Shown here: positions 17,007-24,703 of the stretch, in pieces
How the letters are laid out: every line of letters starts with the position of its first letter
Position numbering within the stretch: the stretch's first letter is position 1
NCBI RefSeq assembly: GCF_035556675.1
Contig: NZ_DATMFZ010000308.1
Coordinates: 1 to 64,000 of the forward strand
Direction of reading: 5' to 3'
DNA length: 64,000 nucleotides
Source of the DNA: Geminicoccus sp035556675
Lineage (GTDB): Bacteria; Pseudomonadota; Alphaproteobacteria; Geminicoccales; Geminicoccaceae
Notes under the pieces: model-generated
Database searches by the model: none
What the model was told of the DNA's origin: nothing
What the model saw: the letters and a program-made list of their open reading frames with translations, nothing else
Made by a program: the position numbers and the translations under genes

Positions 17007-20000
17007 TGACCCAGCCCGCCATCGAGGTCCAGAACCTCGGCAAGAGCTATGTCCTCAACCGCAAGAGCGGCGAGGCAGCCAACCGCACCGTCTGGGTCCT
17101 GAACGACATCTCGTTCAAGGCCGAGCCCGGCGACGTGATCGGCATCATCGGCAAGAACGGGGCCGGCAAGTCCACCCTGCTCAAGATCCTGGCCCGGATC
17201 ACCGAGCCCACGCGCGGCAAGGCGATCATCCGCGGCCGGGTCGCCAGCCTGCTCGAGGTCGGCACCGGCTTCCACGACGAGCTGTCGGGCCGCGAGAACG
17301 TGTTCATGAACGGCACGCTGCTGGGCATGACCCCCACCGAGGTGCGCAAGCGCTTCGATGAGATCGTCGCCTTCTCCGGGGTCGAGCGCTACATCGACCA
17401 GCCGGTGAAGCACTACAGCTCGGGCATGCGGGTGCGCCTGGCCTTCTCGGTCGCGGCCCATCTCGACCCGGAGGTCATGTTCATCGACGAGGTGCTCTCG
17501 GTCGGCGACATGGAGTTCCAGGACCGCTGCCTGAAGCGGATGAACCAGCTCACCACCGAGTTCGGCCGCACCGTCCTGTTCGTCAGCCACAACATGAACG
17601 CGGTGGCGACCCTGTGCCCCCGCGCCCTGCTCCTGAACCAGGGCAAGTGCGTGGCGCTGGGTCCGACCGGCGAGGTCATCAAGCAGTATCACGGCCTGGT
17701 CCACGGCATCAAAGAGAAGCGGGGCCTGGCCGAGCGCGAGGACCGTACCGGTGCCGGCGGCGTGCGCTTCCTGGAGGTCCAGATCCAGGACGGCAGCGGC
17801 AAGCCGGTCGAGTTCGCCCGTTCCGGTACGCCGCTGCGCCTGGCGCTGCGCTACCGCTTCGACGCCGATACCCCCTTGAGCGACCGGGTGACGCTCAACG
17901 TCGCCTTCAACAATGCCCGCGGCCAGCGGCTGTTCGCGACGCCCTCGGACCTGATGGGCAAGGTGGACGGCAAGGTCGCGCGCGAGGGCTGGTGCTTCGT
18001 CGAGATCCCCAAGCTGCCGCTGATGCCCGGCCGCTACGAGATCGACATCGCCTTCCAGATCGACCGGCTGACCCTGGACAAGGTCGCGGGTGCCGCGGTG
18101 GTGCCGGTGGTGGAGGGGCCGTTCTATCCGACCAACCGGCTGCCCAACAGCCTCTCGGGCGACCTGCTGGTGGACTATGAGTGGTCCCTGTCGACCGGAG
18201 CCAGCCTGCCGGCCAAGCCGAAGCCCAAGCCGGCGCCGGCCCGCGTGGAGGTCGGCAAGGAGCCGATCGCCGGGCAGCTCCAGGCGATGGCGGCACCGGT
18301 CAATGTCCTGGAAAAGAATGCCCGCGAGCTGCTGGAACAGGCCGTGCCCGAGGCGGACCGGCATCAGCAGCTGACCGGCGAGGCCGAGGCGGGCGAAGCC
18401 CGGCTGGCGGCGCTGCGTTCCCTCCTGCCTGCCGGCGATGACGCCAGCCTGCAGGTCGCCGACCGGCTGGCCGCCGCGTTCGGCCGCATCCGGCGCCACC
18501 TCGCCGAGGCGGAGCTGGCGGCACTGCTGGGCGTGGCCGTGCCGGCCGTGGTCCATGAACGCGGCCTGCCGGTCGACGACCCGCGCATCGCCATGCGTGA
18601 CCAGCCGGGACCGGCCATCGCGGAGTTCGGCAAGCCGGTCGTGGGCCTCGCCGCCTTCGTCAACCAGGCCATGGCCGCCTGGCAGAGCCAGGAGCGCCAG
18701 CGCCAGCGCCAGGCCCTGGAGATCATAGCGGCGCGCGCCAGCGCCTATCTGGAACGGGCCGATGCCATTCTGGCCCGGGCACCCGAGGACCCGACCGGCC
18801 AGAACGTCCACCGGCAGGTGACGACCCGGCTGCGCGAGATCCTGCACCACGTCGCATTCCTTCAGGCGGCCCCGGCGGACGCCACGCCCGAGGACCTGAA
18901 GCGCAGCTGGCTGAGGGCCAGGGCCGCGCGGGAGGAGGTGCTGCGCGCGCCCAGCGAGGTGCCGGACCAGCCGAATCAGCCGCTCCAGACCCGGCTGGCC
19001 CGGATCGCCCCGGCGGTGAACGCGCTGGAGAAGGCGAGCGCCGCACTGGTGACCCAGGCCCAGCCGATCGATCCGGCGCGCCATGGCCAGCTGCGGCAGT
19101 GGGCGGAAGGTTTCGCCGGGCGGGTGGCCGCCCTGCGCGCCCAGGCCGGCGAGAGCGATCACCACCCGATCCGGATGGCCGGCGAGCTGGCCGCGGCGCT
19201 GGGCCGGGCGCGGCAGAACCTGGACGATGTCGAACTCCCGATGCTGCTGGGGGTGCCGGTGCCGGGCGGTGGCCTGGGCCGCGACCTCGCCGCAGACGAT
19301 CCGCGGCTGGCGGAGCGCGCCACGGCAGGCGCCACCATCGCCGAGTTCTCCCGCCCGGCGGTGCTGCTCACCGAGCATGTCGAGCATGCCCTGGCCCATT
19401 GGCAGGGCAGCGACCCGCAGCGCCAGGCCATGGCGATCGTCGCGGGACGGGCGCGCGGCTTCCTGGCCCGCGCGGACGAGCTTCTGGCGAGTGCTGCGGC
19501 CGATACCGATGCGATCGATGTCCACAACCAGGTGACGCTCCGGCTGAAGGACGTGCTGGACTGGGCGGAATACCTGCGCAATGCACCAGCCGGTGCGGGG
19601 GCCGGCGCGGAACCCCTGTTCGCCGCTTGGCAGAGGGCCTCGCGGGTGCGCGAGCTGCACCTCTCGCAGATCTTCCAGGGCATCGAGGCGGTGAGCGTGC
19701 CGATCGGCGCCATCAACCAGGAAAGCGCCCACGAGAACCAGGTCGACCTGCTCTATGTCTCGGCGATCGCCAAGGCGATCGGGGCTAGGCGGATGTTCGA
19801 GGTCGGCACCTATATGGGCCGCACCACCTGGCATCTGGCGGCGCTCGCCCCCGACGTGCAGGTATGGACCCTGAACCTGCCGCCGGAGGCCGATCCGCGC
19901 ATCGCACCCGTGCTGGGCTCCTATTACCGCGGCAAGCCGGAGGCGGCCCGGATCCACGAGCTGTGGACCGACAGCAAGACCTTCGAGCCCGGCGAGCTGG

Positions 20001-20275
20001 CCGGCACGATGGACTTCGTGTTCGTCGATGCCGATCACAGCTACGACGCGGTCATGGCCGACACCGAGCGCGCCCTGAAGCTGGTACGGCCCGGCGGGGT
20101 GGTGCTCTGGCACGACTATGCCGCGAAATCGCCGGGCGTGGTGCGCTTCGCCCACGATTTCGCAAAGGCGCGGCCGCTGTTCCGGATCAAGCACACCTGC
20201 CTGCTCTGCCTGATCGAGGGTGTGGATGCGGAGAGTTTCCAGCCCTACCCGATGCGCCGCGGCCTGGGCGACTGA
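17006..20275 (+). CDS. Fusion: Wzt-like export ATPase + glycan-binding domain + duplicated helical module + methyltransferase
   Basis: The 1089-residue product has five parts. Residues 1-245 form a complete ABC ATPase: Walker A GKNGAGKST at 49-57, signature YSSGM at 137-141, Walker B VMFIDE at 157-162, switch SHN at 194-196. Residues about 250-393 match a Wzt C-terminal beta-sandwich that binds the exported glycan. A Lys/Pro linker (402-412) leads to two copies of an unrecognised helical unit (about 428-649 and 667-889). Residues 895-1080 form a SAM methyltransferase with MFEVGTYMGRT at 929-940 and FVDADHSYD at 1006-1014. In E. coli O8/O9a the capping methyltransferase WbdD is a separate protein whose coiled coil sets chain length; here capping and export would be one polypeptide. 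The frame is continuous. The function of the repeats is inference. Confidence 0.9.
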   Translation: MTQPAIEVQNLGKSYVLNRKSGEAANRTVWVLNDISFKAEPGDVIGIIGKNGAGKSTLLKILARITEPTRGKAIIRGRVASLLEVGTGFHDELSGRENVFMNGTLLGMTPTEVRKRFDEIVAFSGVERYIDQPVKHYSSGMRVRLAFSVAAHLDPEVMFIDEVLSVGDMEFQDRCLKRMNQLTTEFGRTVLFVSHNMNAVATLCPRALLLNQGKCVALGPTGEVIKQYHGLVHGIKEKRGLAEREDRTGAGGVRFLEVQIQDGSGKPVEFARSGTPLRLALRYRFDADTPLSDRVTLNVAFNNARGQRLFATPSDLMGKVDGKVAREGWCFVEIPKLPLMPGRYEIDIAFQIDRLTLDKVAGAAVVPVVEGPFYPTNRLPNSLSGDLLVDYEWSLSTGASLPAKPKPKPAPARVEVGKEPIAGQLQAMAAPVNVLEKNARELLEQAVPEADRHQQLTGEAEAGEARLAALRSLLPAGDDASLQVADRLAAAFGRIRRHLAEAELAALLGVAVPAVVHERGLPVDDPRIAMRDQPGPAIAEFGKPVVGLAAFVNQAMAAWQSQERQRQRQALEIIAARASAYLERADAILARAPEDPTGQNVHRQVTTRLREILHHVAFLQAAPADATPEDLKRSWLRARAAREEVLRAPSEVPDQPNQPLQTRLARIAPAVNALEKASAALVTQAQPIDPARHGQLRQWAEGFAGRVAALRAQAGESDHHPIRMAGELAAALGRARQNLDDVELPMLLGVPVPGGGLGRDLAADDPRLAERATAGATIAEFSRPAVLLTEHVEHALAHWQGSDPQRQAMAIVAGRARGFLARADELLASAAADTDAIDVHNQVTLRLKDVLDWAEYLRNAPAGAGAGAEPLFAAWQRASRVRELHLSQIFQGIEAVSVPIGAINQESAHENQVDLLYVSAIAKAIGARRMFEVGTYMGRTTWHLAALAPDVQVWTLNLPPEADPRIAPVLGSYYRGKPEAARIHELWTDSKTFEPGELAGTMDFVFVDADHSYDAVMADTERALKLVRPGGVVLWHDYAAKSPGVVRFAHDFAKARPLFRIKHTCLLCLIEGVDAESFQPYPMRRGLGD
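18287..19672 (+). repeat. Tandem duplication of a protein module of about 240 residues
   Basis: Residues 428-649 and 667-889 of the export-ATPase fusion align with an offset of 238-240. Matching pairs include PVNVLEK/AVNALEK, LAAAFGRIRRHLAEAELAALL against LAAALGRARQNLDDVELPMLL (first 20 shown), VDDPRIA/ADDPRLA, AIAEFGKP/TIAEFSRP, YLERADAILA/FLARADELLA, and NVHRQVTTRLREIL/DVHNQVTLRLKDVL. The copies are clearly diverged, so the duplication is not recent. The composition is strongly helical and rich in Ala and Arg. Confidence 0.85.
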
Positions 20276-20430
20276 CCATGACGACAGCCGGTCTTCCTCG
20301 ACAGGATCGTCCATGACAGTTGTTCGAGGCCGTTCAGGACGCTACCAGATCGCACCCGCGACGCGCCCAGATTTCGTGCAGACAGGAAGCCGCGACGCGG
20401 TTGCGCCGTTCGCCTTGCTTGGAGTGGTCG

Positions 20431-21486
20431 ATGTCTCGTGAGCTCGTCATCGCCGGTCGGCGCATCGCCGATGATACCGATACCTATGTGATCGCCGAGG
20501 TGGGACACAACCACCAGGGCAGCGTCGAGAAGTGCAAGGAAATGATCGACGCCGCGGTCGCGTGCGGCTGCGACGCGGTGAAGCTGCAGAAGCGCGAGAA
20601 CCGCTCGCTGTTCACCAAGTCGATGTACGAGAGCAGCTACAACTCCGAGAATGCCTTCGGCTCGACCTATGGCGAGCATCGCGAGGCCCTGGAGTTCGAC
20701 GACAAGCAGTATGTCGAGCTGGCGAACTACTGCAAGCAGAAGGGCATCGCCTTCTTCTCGACCGCGTTCGACTTCGAGAGCGCCGATTTCCTGAACGCGC
20801 TGGACATGCCGGCCTTCAAGATCGCGTCCGGCGACATCATCAACACGCCGCTGCTCGAATATGTCGCGAAGCTCGGCAAGCCGATGATCGTGTCCACCGG
20901 TGGCGCCACCATGGACGACGTGAAGCGGGCCTACGAGACGATCATGCCGATCAACCGGCAGCTCGCGATCCTGCAGTGCACCGCGGGCTACCCGCCGGCC
21001 TGGGAGGAGCTGAACCTCCGGGTGATCGAGACCTTCCGTAACGCCTTCCCCGACATCGTGATCGGCTTCTCCAGCCACGATTCCGGGATCGCCATGCCGC
21101 TGCTCGGCTACGCGCTGGGCTCGCGCATGGTGGAGAAGCACTTCACCCTCGACCGGACCATGAAGGGCACCGACCACGCCTTCTCCCTGGAGCCGGTCGG
21201 CATGCGCAAGCTGGTGCGTGACCTCAAGCGCGCCCGGGTCGCCATGGGCGACGGGGTGAAGAAGCAGTACCCGTCGGAAGAGAAGCCGCTGTTCAAGATG
21301 GCGAAGAAGCTGGTGGCTGCCCGCGACCTGCCAGCGGGCCATGTGCTGACCCGCGAAGACATCGCAATCAAGTCGCCGAACGACGGCCTGCCGCCGCACC
21401 AGATGAACGTGGTGATCGGCCAGAAGCTGACGGCGGCGCTGGCAGCGGACGACAACATCACGCTCGAAGGCCTCGCCCGTGCGTGA
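20431..21486 (+). CDS. neuB: N-acetylneuraminate synthase family protein (nonulosonate synthase)
   Basis: This 351-residue protein has a NeuB TIM barrel: YVIAEVGHNHQGS at 19-31, CDAVKLQKR, FSTAFD, FKIASGDI, PMIVSTGGAT, LQCTAGYP and GFSSHDSGI. A C-terminal SAF (antifreeze-like) domain follows from about residue 285 (ARDLPAGHVLTREDIAIK). NeuB enzymes condense PEP with an N-acyl hexosamine to make sialic, legionaminic or pseudaminic acids; which of these cannot be read here. ATG 20431 has GGAG 10 nt upstream. The gene lies 155 bp after the export ATPase and overlaps the SDR gene by eight bases. No cytidylyltransferase or NeuC-type epimerase is seen nearby. Confidence 0.9.
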   Translation: MSRELVIAGRRIADDTDTYVIAEVGHNHQGSVEKCKEMIDAAVACGCDAVKLQKRENRSLFTKSMYESSYNSENAFGSTYGEHREALEFDDKQYVELANYCKQKGIAFFSTAFDFESADFLNALDMPAFKIASGDIINTPLLEYVAKLGKPMIVSTGGATMDDVKRAYETIMPINRQLAILQCTAGYPPAWEELNLRVIETFRNAFPDIVIGFSSHDSGIAMPLLGYALGSRMVEKHFTLDRTMKGTDHAFSLEPVGMRKLVRDLKRARVAMGDGVKKQYPSEEKPLFKMAKKLVAARDLPAGHVLTREDIAIKSPNDGLPPHQMNVVIGQKLTAALAADDNITLEGLARA

Positions 21487-22297
21487 TCCGCTGTTCGACC
21501 TGGCCGGGCGCGTCGTGATCGTCACCGGCGCGCTGGGCCAGCTCGGCAGCGCCTATGCGGCAGCCTTGGTGGAGAGGGGGGCGAAGGTCGCCCTCCTCGA
21601 TCGTCATGACGACATTTCCCACCTGCCGGCCGGCCTGCAACAGGCGTGCGCCGATGGCCGCGCCCTGGCCCTGGCGGCGGACGTCACCGACCGGGAGGCC
21701 CTCCAGGCAGCGCTGCGGCGGATCGAGGACCGGCTCGGCACCCCCTCCGGCCTGATCGCCAACGCGGCGCTGGACAGCCCGCCGAATGCGCCTGCGTCGG
21801 AGAACGGGCCGTTCGAGGACTACCCGGTCGAATCGTTCCGCAAGGTGCTGGACGTCAACGTCACCGGCGTCATGCTGTGCTGCCAGGTGTTCGGCGGCGC
21901 CATGGCGAAGGCCGGCCAGGGCTCGATCGTGCTGATCGGCTCGATCTACGGCGTGGTCTCGCCCGACCAGTCGATCTACGAGTACCGGCGCAGCGAGACC
22001 GAGACCTTCTTCAAGCCGGTGGCCTATTCGGCCAGCAAGTCGGCGCTCTACAACCTGACCCGCTATCTCGCGACCTACTGGGCGGGCAAGGGCGTGCGGG
22101 TGAACAGCGTGACGCTGGCCGGCGTGTTCGCCGACCAGGACCCGCGCTTTCTCGAAGGCTACCTGAAGAAGATGCCGCTCGGCCGGATGGCGGAGCCTGA
22201 CGACTATGTCGGGATCATGGTCTATCTGCTCTCCGACGCATCGCGCTATGCGACGGGCGCCGAGTTCCGCATCGACGGGGGCTGGACCGCCTGGTGA
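21479..22297 (+). CDS. SDR-family oxidoreductase
   Basis: This 272-residue classical short-chain dehydrogenase has TGALGQLG at 16-23 (nucleotide binding), an NAALD motif in place of NNAG, S in VLIGSIYG, and the catalytic pair Y183 and K187 in YSASK. C-terminal FRIDGGWTAW is typical. GTG at 21479 overlaps the NeuB stop by eight bases, so the two are translationally coupled. It probably oxidises or reduces a nonulosonate precursor or a linked sugar. The substrate is inferred from context only. Confidence 0.9.
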   Translation: MRDPLFDLAGRVVIVTGALGQLGSAYAAALVERGAKVALLDRHDDISHLPAGLQQACADGRALALAADVTDREALQAALRRIEDRLGTPSGLIANAALDSPPNAPASENGPFEDYPVESFRKVLDVNVTGVMLCCQVFGGAMAKAGQGSIVLIGSIYGVVSPDQSIYEYRRSETETFFKPVAYSASKSALYNLTRYLATYWAGKGVRVNSVTLAGVFADQDPRFLEGYLKKMPLGRMAEPDDYVGIMVYLLSDASRYATGAEFRIDGGWTAW

Positions 22298-22314
22298 CGT
22301 GTCGGCCGACTTTG

Positions 22315-22334
22315 TGCTAGCATTCATGCTAGCA
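22315..22334. promoter_or_regulatory. Candidate FitA operator
   Basis: Two identical 8-bp palindromes, TGCTAGCA at 22315-22322 and 22327-22334, are separated by 4 bp. They lie 17 bp upstream of the antitoxin start and just before its ribosome site GGAGGTGA. Ribbon-helix-helix antitoxins such as FitA bind paired inverted repeats in their own promoter, so autoregulation is the simplest reading. Confidence 0.6.
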
Positions 22335-22351
22335 GCGGTCGGAGGTGACTC

Positions 22352-22603
22352 ATGGCGACGATCCTGGTGCGCAATGTCGATGACGCGGTGGTCGAGCGCC
22401 TCAAGGCGCAGGCGAAGGAGCACGGCCGGTCGATGGAAGCCGAGGTCCGTGCGCTACTGACCGAGGCGGCAGGTCCACCAGGGGACCTCACTGGTGAGGC
22501 ACTATGGGAGTTTCTGCGCAGCGGTCCGAAGGTGACTGAGGACTTCGAACTGGACATCCCTGACGACTACTCGATCCCTCCGAACCCGTTCGAAGACGAA
22601 TGA
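22352..22603 (+). CDS. fitA: FitA-like antitoxin
   Basis: This 83-residue protein starts with a ribbon-helix-helix DNA-binding domain: ATILVRNVDDAVVERLKAQA is the beta strand and helix A, and GRSMEAEVRALLTEA the second helix. An acidic, Pro-containing tail (IPDDYSIPPNPFEDE) is suited to insert into the toxin active site. GGAGGTGAC lies 6 nt before the ATG. It overlaps the toxin start by four bases (ATGA), the usual type II toxin-antitoxin arrangement. The adjacent palindromes suggest it represses its own promoter. Confidence 0.9.
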   Translation: MATILVRNVDDAVVERLKAQAKEHGRSMEAEVRALLTEAAGPPGDLTGEALWEFLRSGPKVTEDFELDIPDDYSIPPNPFEDE

Positions 22604-23034
22604 ACTACATCCTCGACACCAACGTCGTGTCGGAGATGATGCGACCTCAGCCTGACGTCCATGTGCATAGCTGGGTAACCCGAAAGGTACTTTCACAGCT
22701 TTTCGTTACGGCGACGACGATCAACGAGATCACCTTCGGCCTTCAACGTCTGCCTGCGGGACGTCGTCGGCAGGAACTTCAGGTCCACCTGAATGATCTG
22801 GTCAATCGACGCTTCGCGGGCCGGATATTGCCGTTCGACAAGGCAGCTGCTGTACGCTGTGGCGAGATCCGTGCTGCAGCAATGATGCGTGGCCGTCCCG
22901 CAGGATTTGCCGATGCGGAGATCGCCGCCGTCGCACTTACCCATTCCATGACCGTCGCCACCCGCGACCTGGACGACTTCGCCGTGTTCGGCGTTCCCCT
23001 CGTCGACCCGTTCGATCCGAAGGCAGTAGCATGA
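22600..23034 (+). CDS. fitB: FitB/VapC-type PIN-domain toxin
   Basis: This 144-residue PIN-domain ribonuclease has the expected acidic residues in NYILDTNVVSEM (D6), INEITFG (conserved Glu), GFADAEIAAVA (Asp) and ATRDLDDFA (Asp). Toxins of this family cleave RNA, often tRNA, when the antitoxin is degraded. The stop codon overlaps the start of the aldehyde dehydrogenase (ATGA at 23031-23034), so dehydrogenase translation may be coupled to toxin translation. All catalytic acids appear present, so it is probably functional. Confidence 0.9.
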   Translation: MNYILDTNVVSEMMRPQPDVHVHSWVTRKVLSQLFVTATTINEITFGLQRLPAGRRRQELQVHLNDLVNRRFAGRILPFDKAAAVRCGEIRAAAMMRGRPAGFADAEIAAVALTHSMTVATRDLDDFAVFGVPLVDPFDPKAVA

Positions 23035-24497
23035 CGACCATCCCCGGCACCCTGGACAATCATATCGGCGGCCGCGAGGTCCCGGCGCGCAGCGGCGAGC
23101 GGATCCAGAAGTTCGACCCGTACACGGGCAAGCTGCAGTCGCAGATCGCGCGCTCGTCCGCCGCCGATGTCGACGATGCGGTCCAGGCCGCGAAGGCGGC
23201 GCAGCCGGGCTGGGCTGCCGTGCCGGCGGTGCAGCGCGGACAGATCCTGCACCGGATCGCCAACATCATGGAGGCGAGGGCCGACGAGTTCGGCGCGGTG
23301 GTGGCGGCCGAGACCGGCAAGTCGCTGAAGGAAGGCAAGGGCGAGGTCGGTGCGGCCGTGCAGTGCGCGCGGTTCTTCGCGGGCGAGGGGCAGCGCCTGT
23401 TCGGCCGGACCATCCCCTCGGGCACGGCGGGCAAGCTCAACCTGACAGTGCGCACGCCGGCCGGTGTCGCCGGGCTGATCATCGCGGCCAACACGCCGGC
23501 TGCCAACGTCGCCTGGAAGGTCTTCCCGGCGCTGATCTGCGGCAACGGCGTGGTGCTCAAGGCGGCGGAGGACACGCCGTTCACGGCGGGCTGGGTCGCC
23601 CGGGCGGCCGCGGAAGCCGGCCTGCCGGCCGGCGTGCTCAACGTCGTGCACGGCCTGGGTGCCGAGGCCGGCGAGCCGCTGGTGCTGCACGACGCGGTGG
23701 ACGTGGTGAGCTTCACCGGCTCGACCCGGGTCGGCCGGCGGCTGGCGGAGCTGGCGGGTGCCCGGCTGAAGAAGATCAGTCTGGAGCTCGGCGGCAAGAA
23801 CCCGTTCGTGGTGATGGACGACGCTGACCTCGACAAGGCGGTGCGCTGGGCGGTGCTCTCGGCCTTCAGCAATGCCGGCCAGCGCTGCGCTGCCGGCAGC
23901 CGGATCATCCTGCACGCGCCGATCTACGACGCGTTCGCCCAGAAGTTCGTGGCGGCCACCCGGGCGCTCAGGCTCGGCAACGGTGATGGCGACGACCTGG
24001 GTCCGGTCATCAACGCGCGGCAGCTCGCCAACATGCAGGCGGCGGTGGACCGGGCCAGGGAGCGGGGAGCCCGGGTGCTGGCCGGCGGCGCCCGTGCCGA
24101 TGCGCCGGAACTCGCGGCGGGCTTCTTCATGATGCCCACCATCCTGGAAGGTGTGGCCGCCGAGGACGAACTCACCCACTCGGAGCTGTTCGGGCCGATC
24201 ACCTGCCTGTACCGGGCGGACGGCTTCGAGCATGCGCTGGAACTGGCCAACGGAACCGCCTATGGCCTGACGGCCTGCATCCATACCCGCTCCTTCGACC
24301 GAGCCTTCCTGTTCTGCGAGCGGGTGCGCGCAGGCGTGGCAGTGATCAATGCCGGCACCCATGGCAGCGAGGCGCATATGCCATTCGGTGGTCGCGGCCT
24401 TTCCGGAAACGGCACACGAGAACCCGGAACCGAGGCGCTGGACATCTACAGCGAACTCAAGAACATCGCTGTGAACATCGATCCTTCCGGAACCTGA
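23031..24497 (+). CDS. Aldehyde dehydrogenase family protein
   Basis: This 488-residue protein has the full ALDH signature: NAD-site VVSFTGSTRVGRRLAE at about 225-240, general base E252 in LELGGKNPFV, nucleophile C286 in NAGQRCAAGS, and LTHSELFGPI, FGGRGLSGNG near the end. It oxidises an aldehyde to an acid with NAD(P). The substrate is not evident. Its position after NeuB and the SDR could mean sugar or nonulosonate chemistry, though the toxin-antitoxin pair sits between them. ATG 23031 overlaps the toxin stop. Confidence 0.9.
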   Translation: MTTIPGTLDNHIGGREVPARSGERIQKFDPYTGKLQSQIARSSAADVDDAVQAAKAAQPGWAAVPAVQRGQILHRIANIMEARADEFGAVVAAETGKSLKEGKGEVGAAVQCARFFAGEGQRLFGRTIPSGTAGKLNLTVRTPAGVAGLIIAANTPAANVAWKVFPALICGNGVVLKAAEDTPFTAGWVARAAAEAGLPAGVLNVVHGLGAEAGEPLVLHDAVDVVSFTGSTRVGRRLAELAGARLKKISLELGGKNPFVVMDDADLDKAVRWAVLSAFSNAGQRCAAGSRIILHAPIYDAFAQKFVAATRALRLGNGDGDDLGPVINARQLANMQAAVDRARERGARVLAGGARADAPELAAGFFMMPTILEGVAAEDELTHSELFGPITCLYRADGFEHALELANGTAYGLTACIHTRSFDRAFLFCERVRAGVAVINAGTHGSEAHMPFGGRGLSGNGTREPGTEALDIYSELKNIAVNIDPSGT

Positions 24498-24703
24498 GCA
24501 GCCGCATCCTTGGCGACACAGGAGCCTGTTCTTCCAGGAGTGTGATGCTTCAGCCTGATTGAACCCTTTCGGGCGGTCATCTATCGTCCTGGTAGTTTCG
24601 GATCAGGGCTGTTCACCCAGTCCAGAGCACCAGCCAGGCCGTCACCGGCCCGGGCATGTGCGGTTCCGCAACGCAGACGCCTGGATTTCGGGGAAGCGAC
24701 AGC

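Noticed and set aside
16952..20314. A 1120-codon open frame antisense to the export-ATPase fusion
   Set aside because: The opposite strand encodes clear domains. Long antisense frames are expected in GC-rich coding DNA, and this frame has His/Gly/Arg/Ala-rich shadow composition without any domain.
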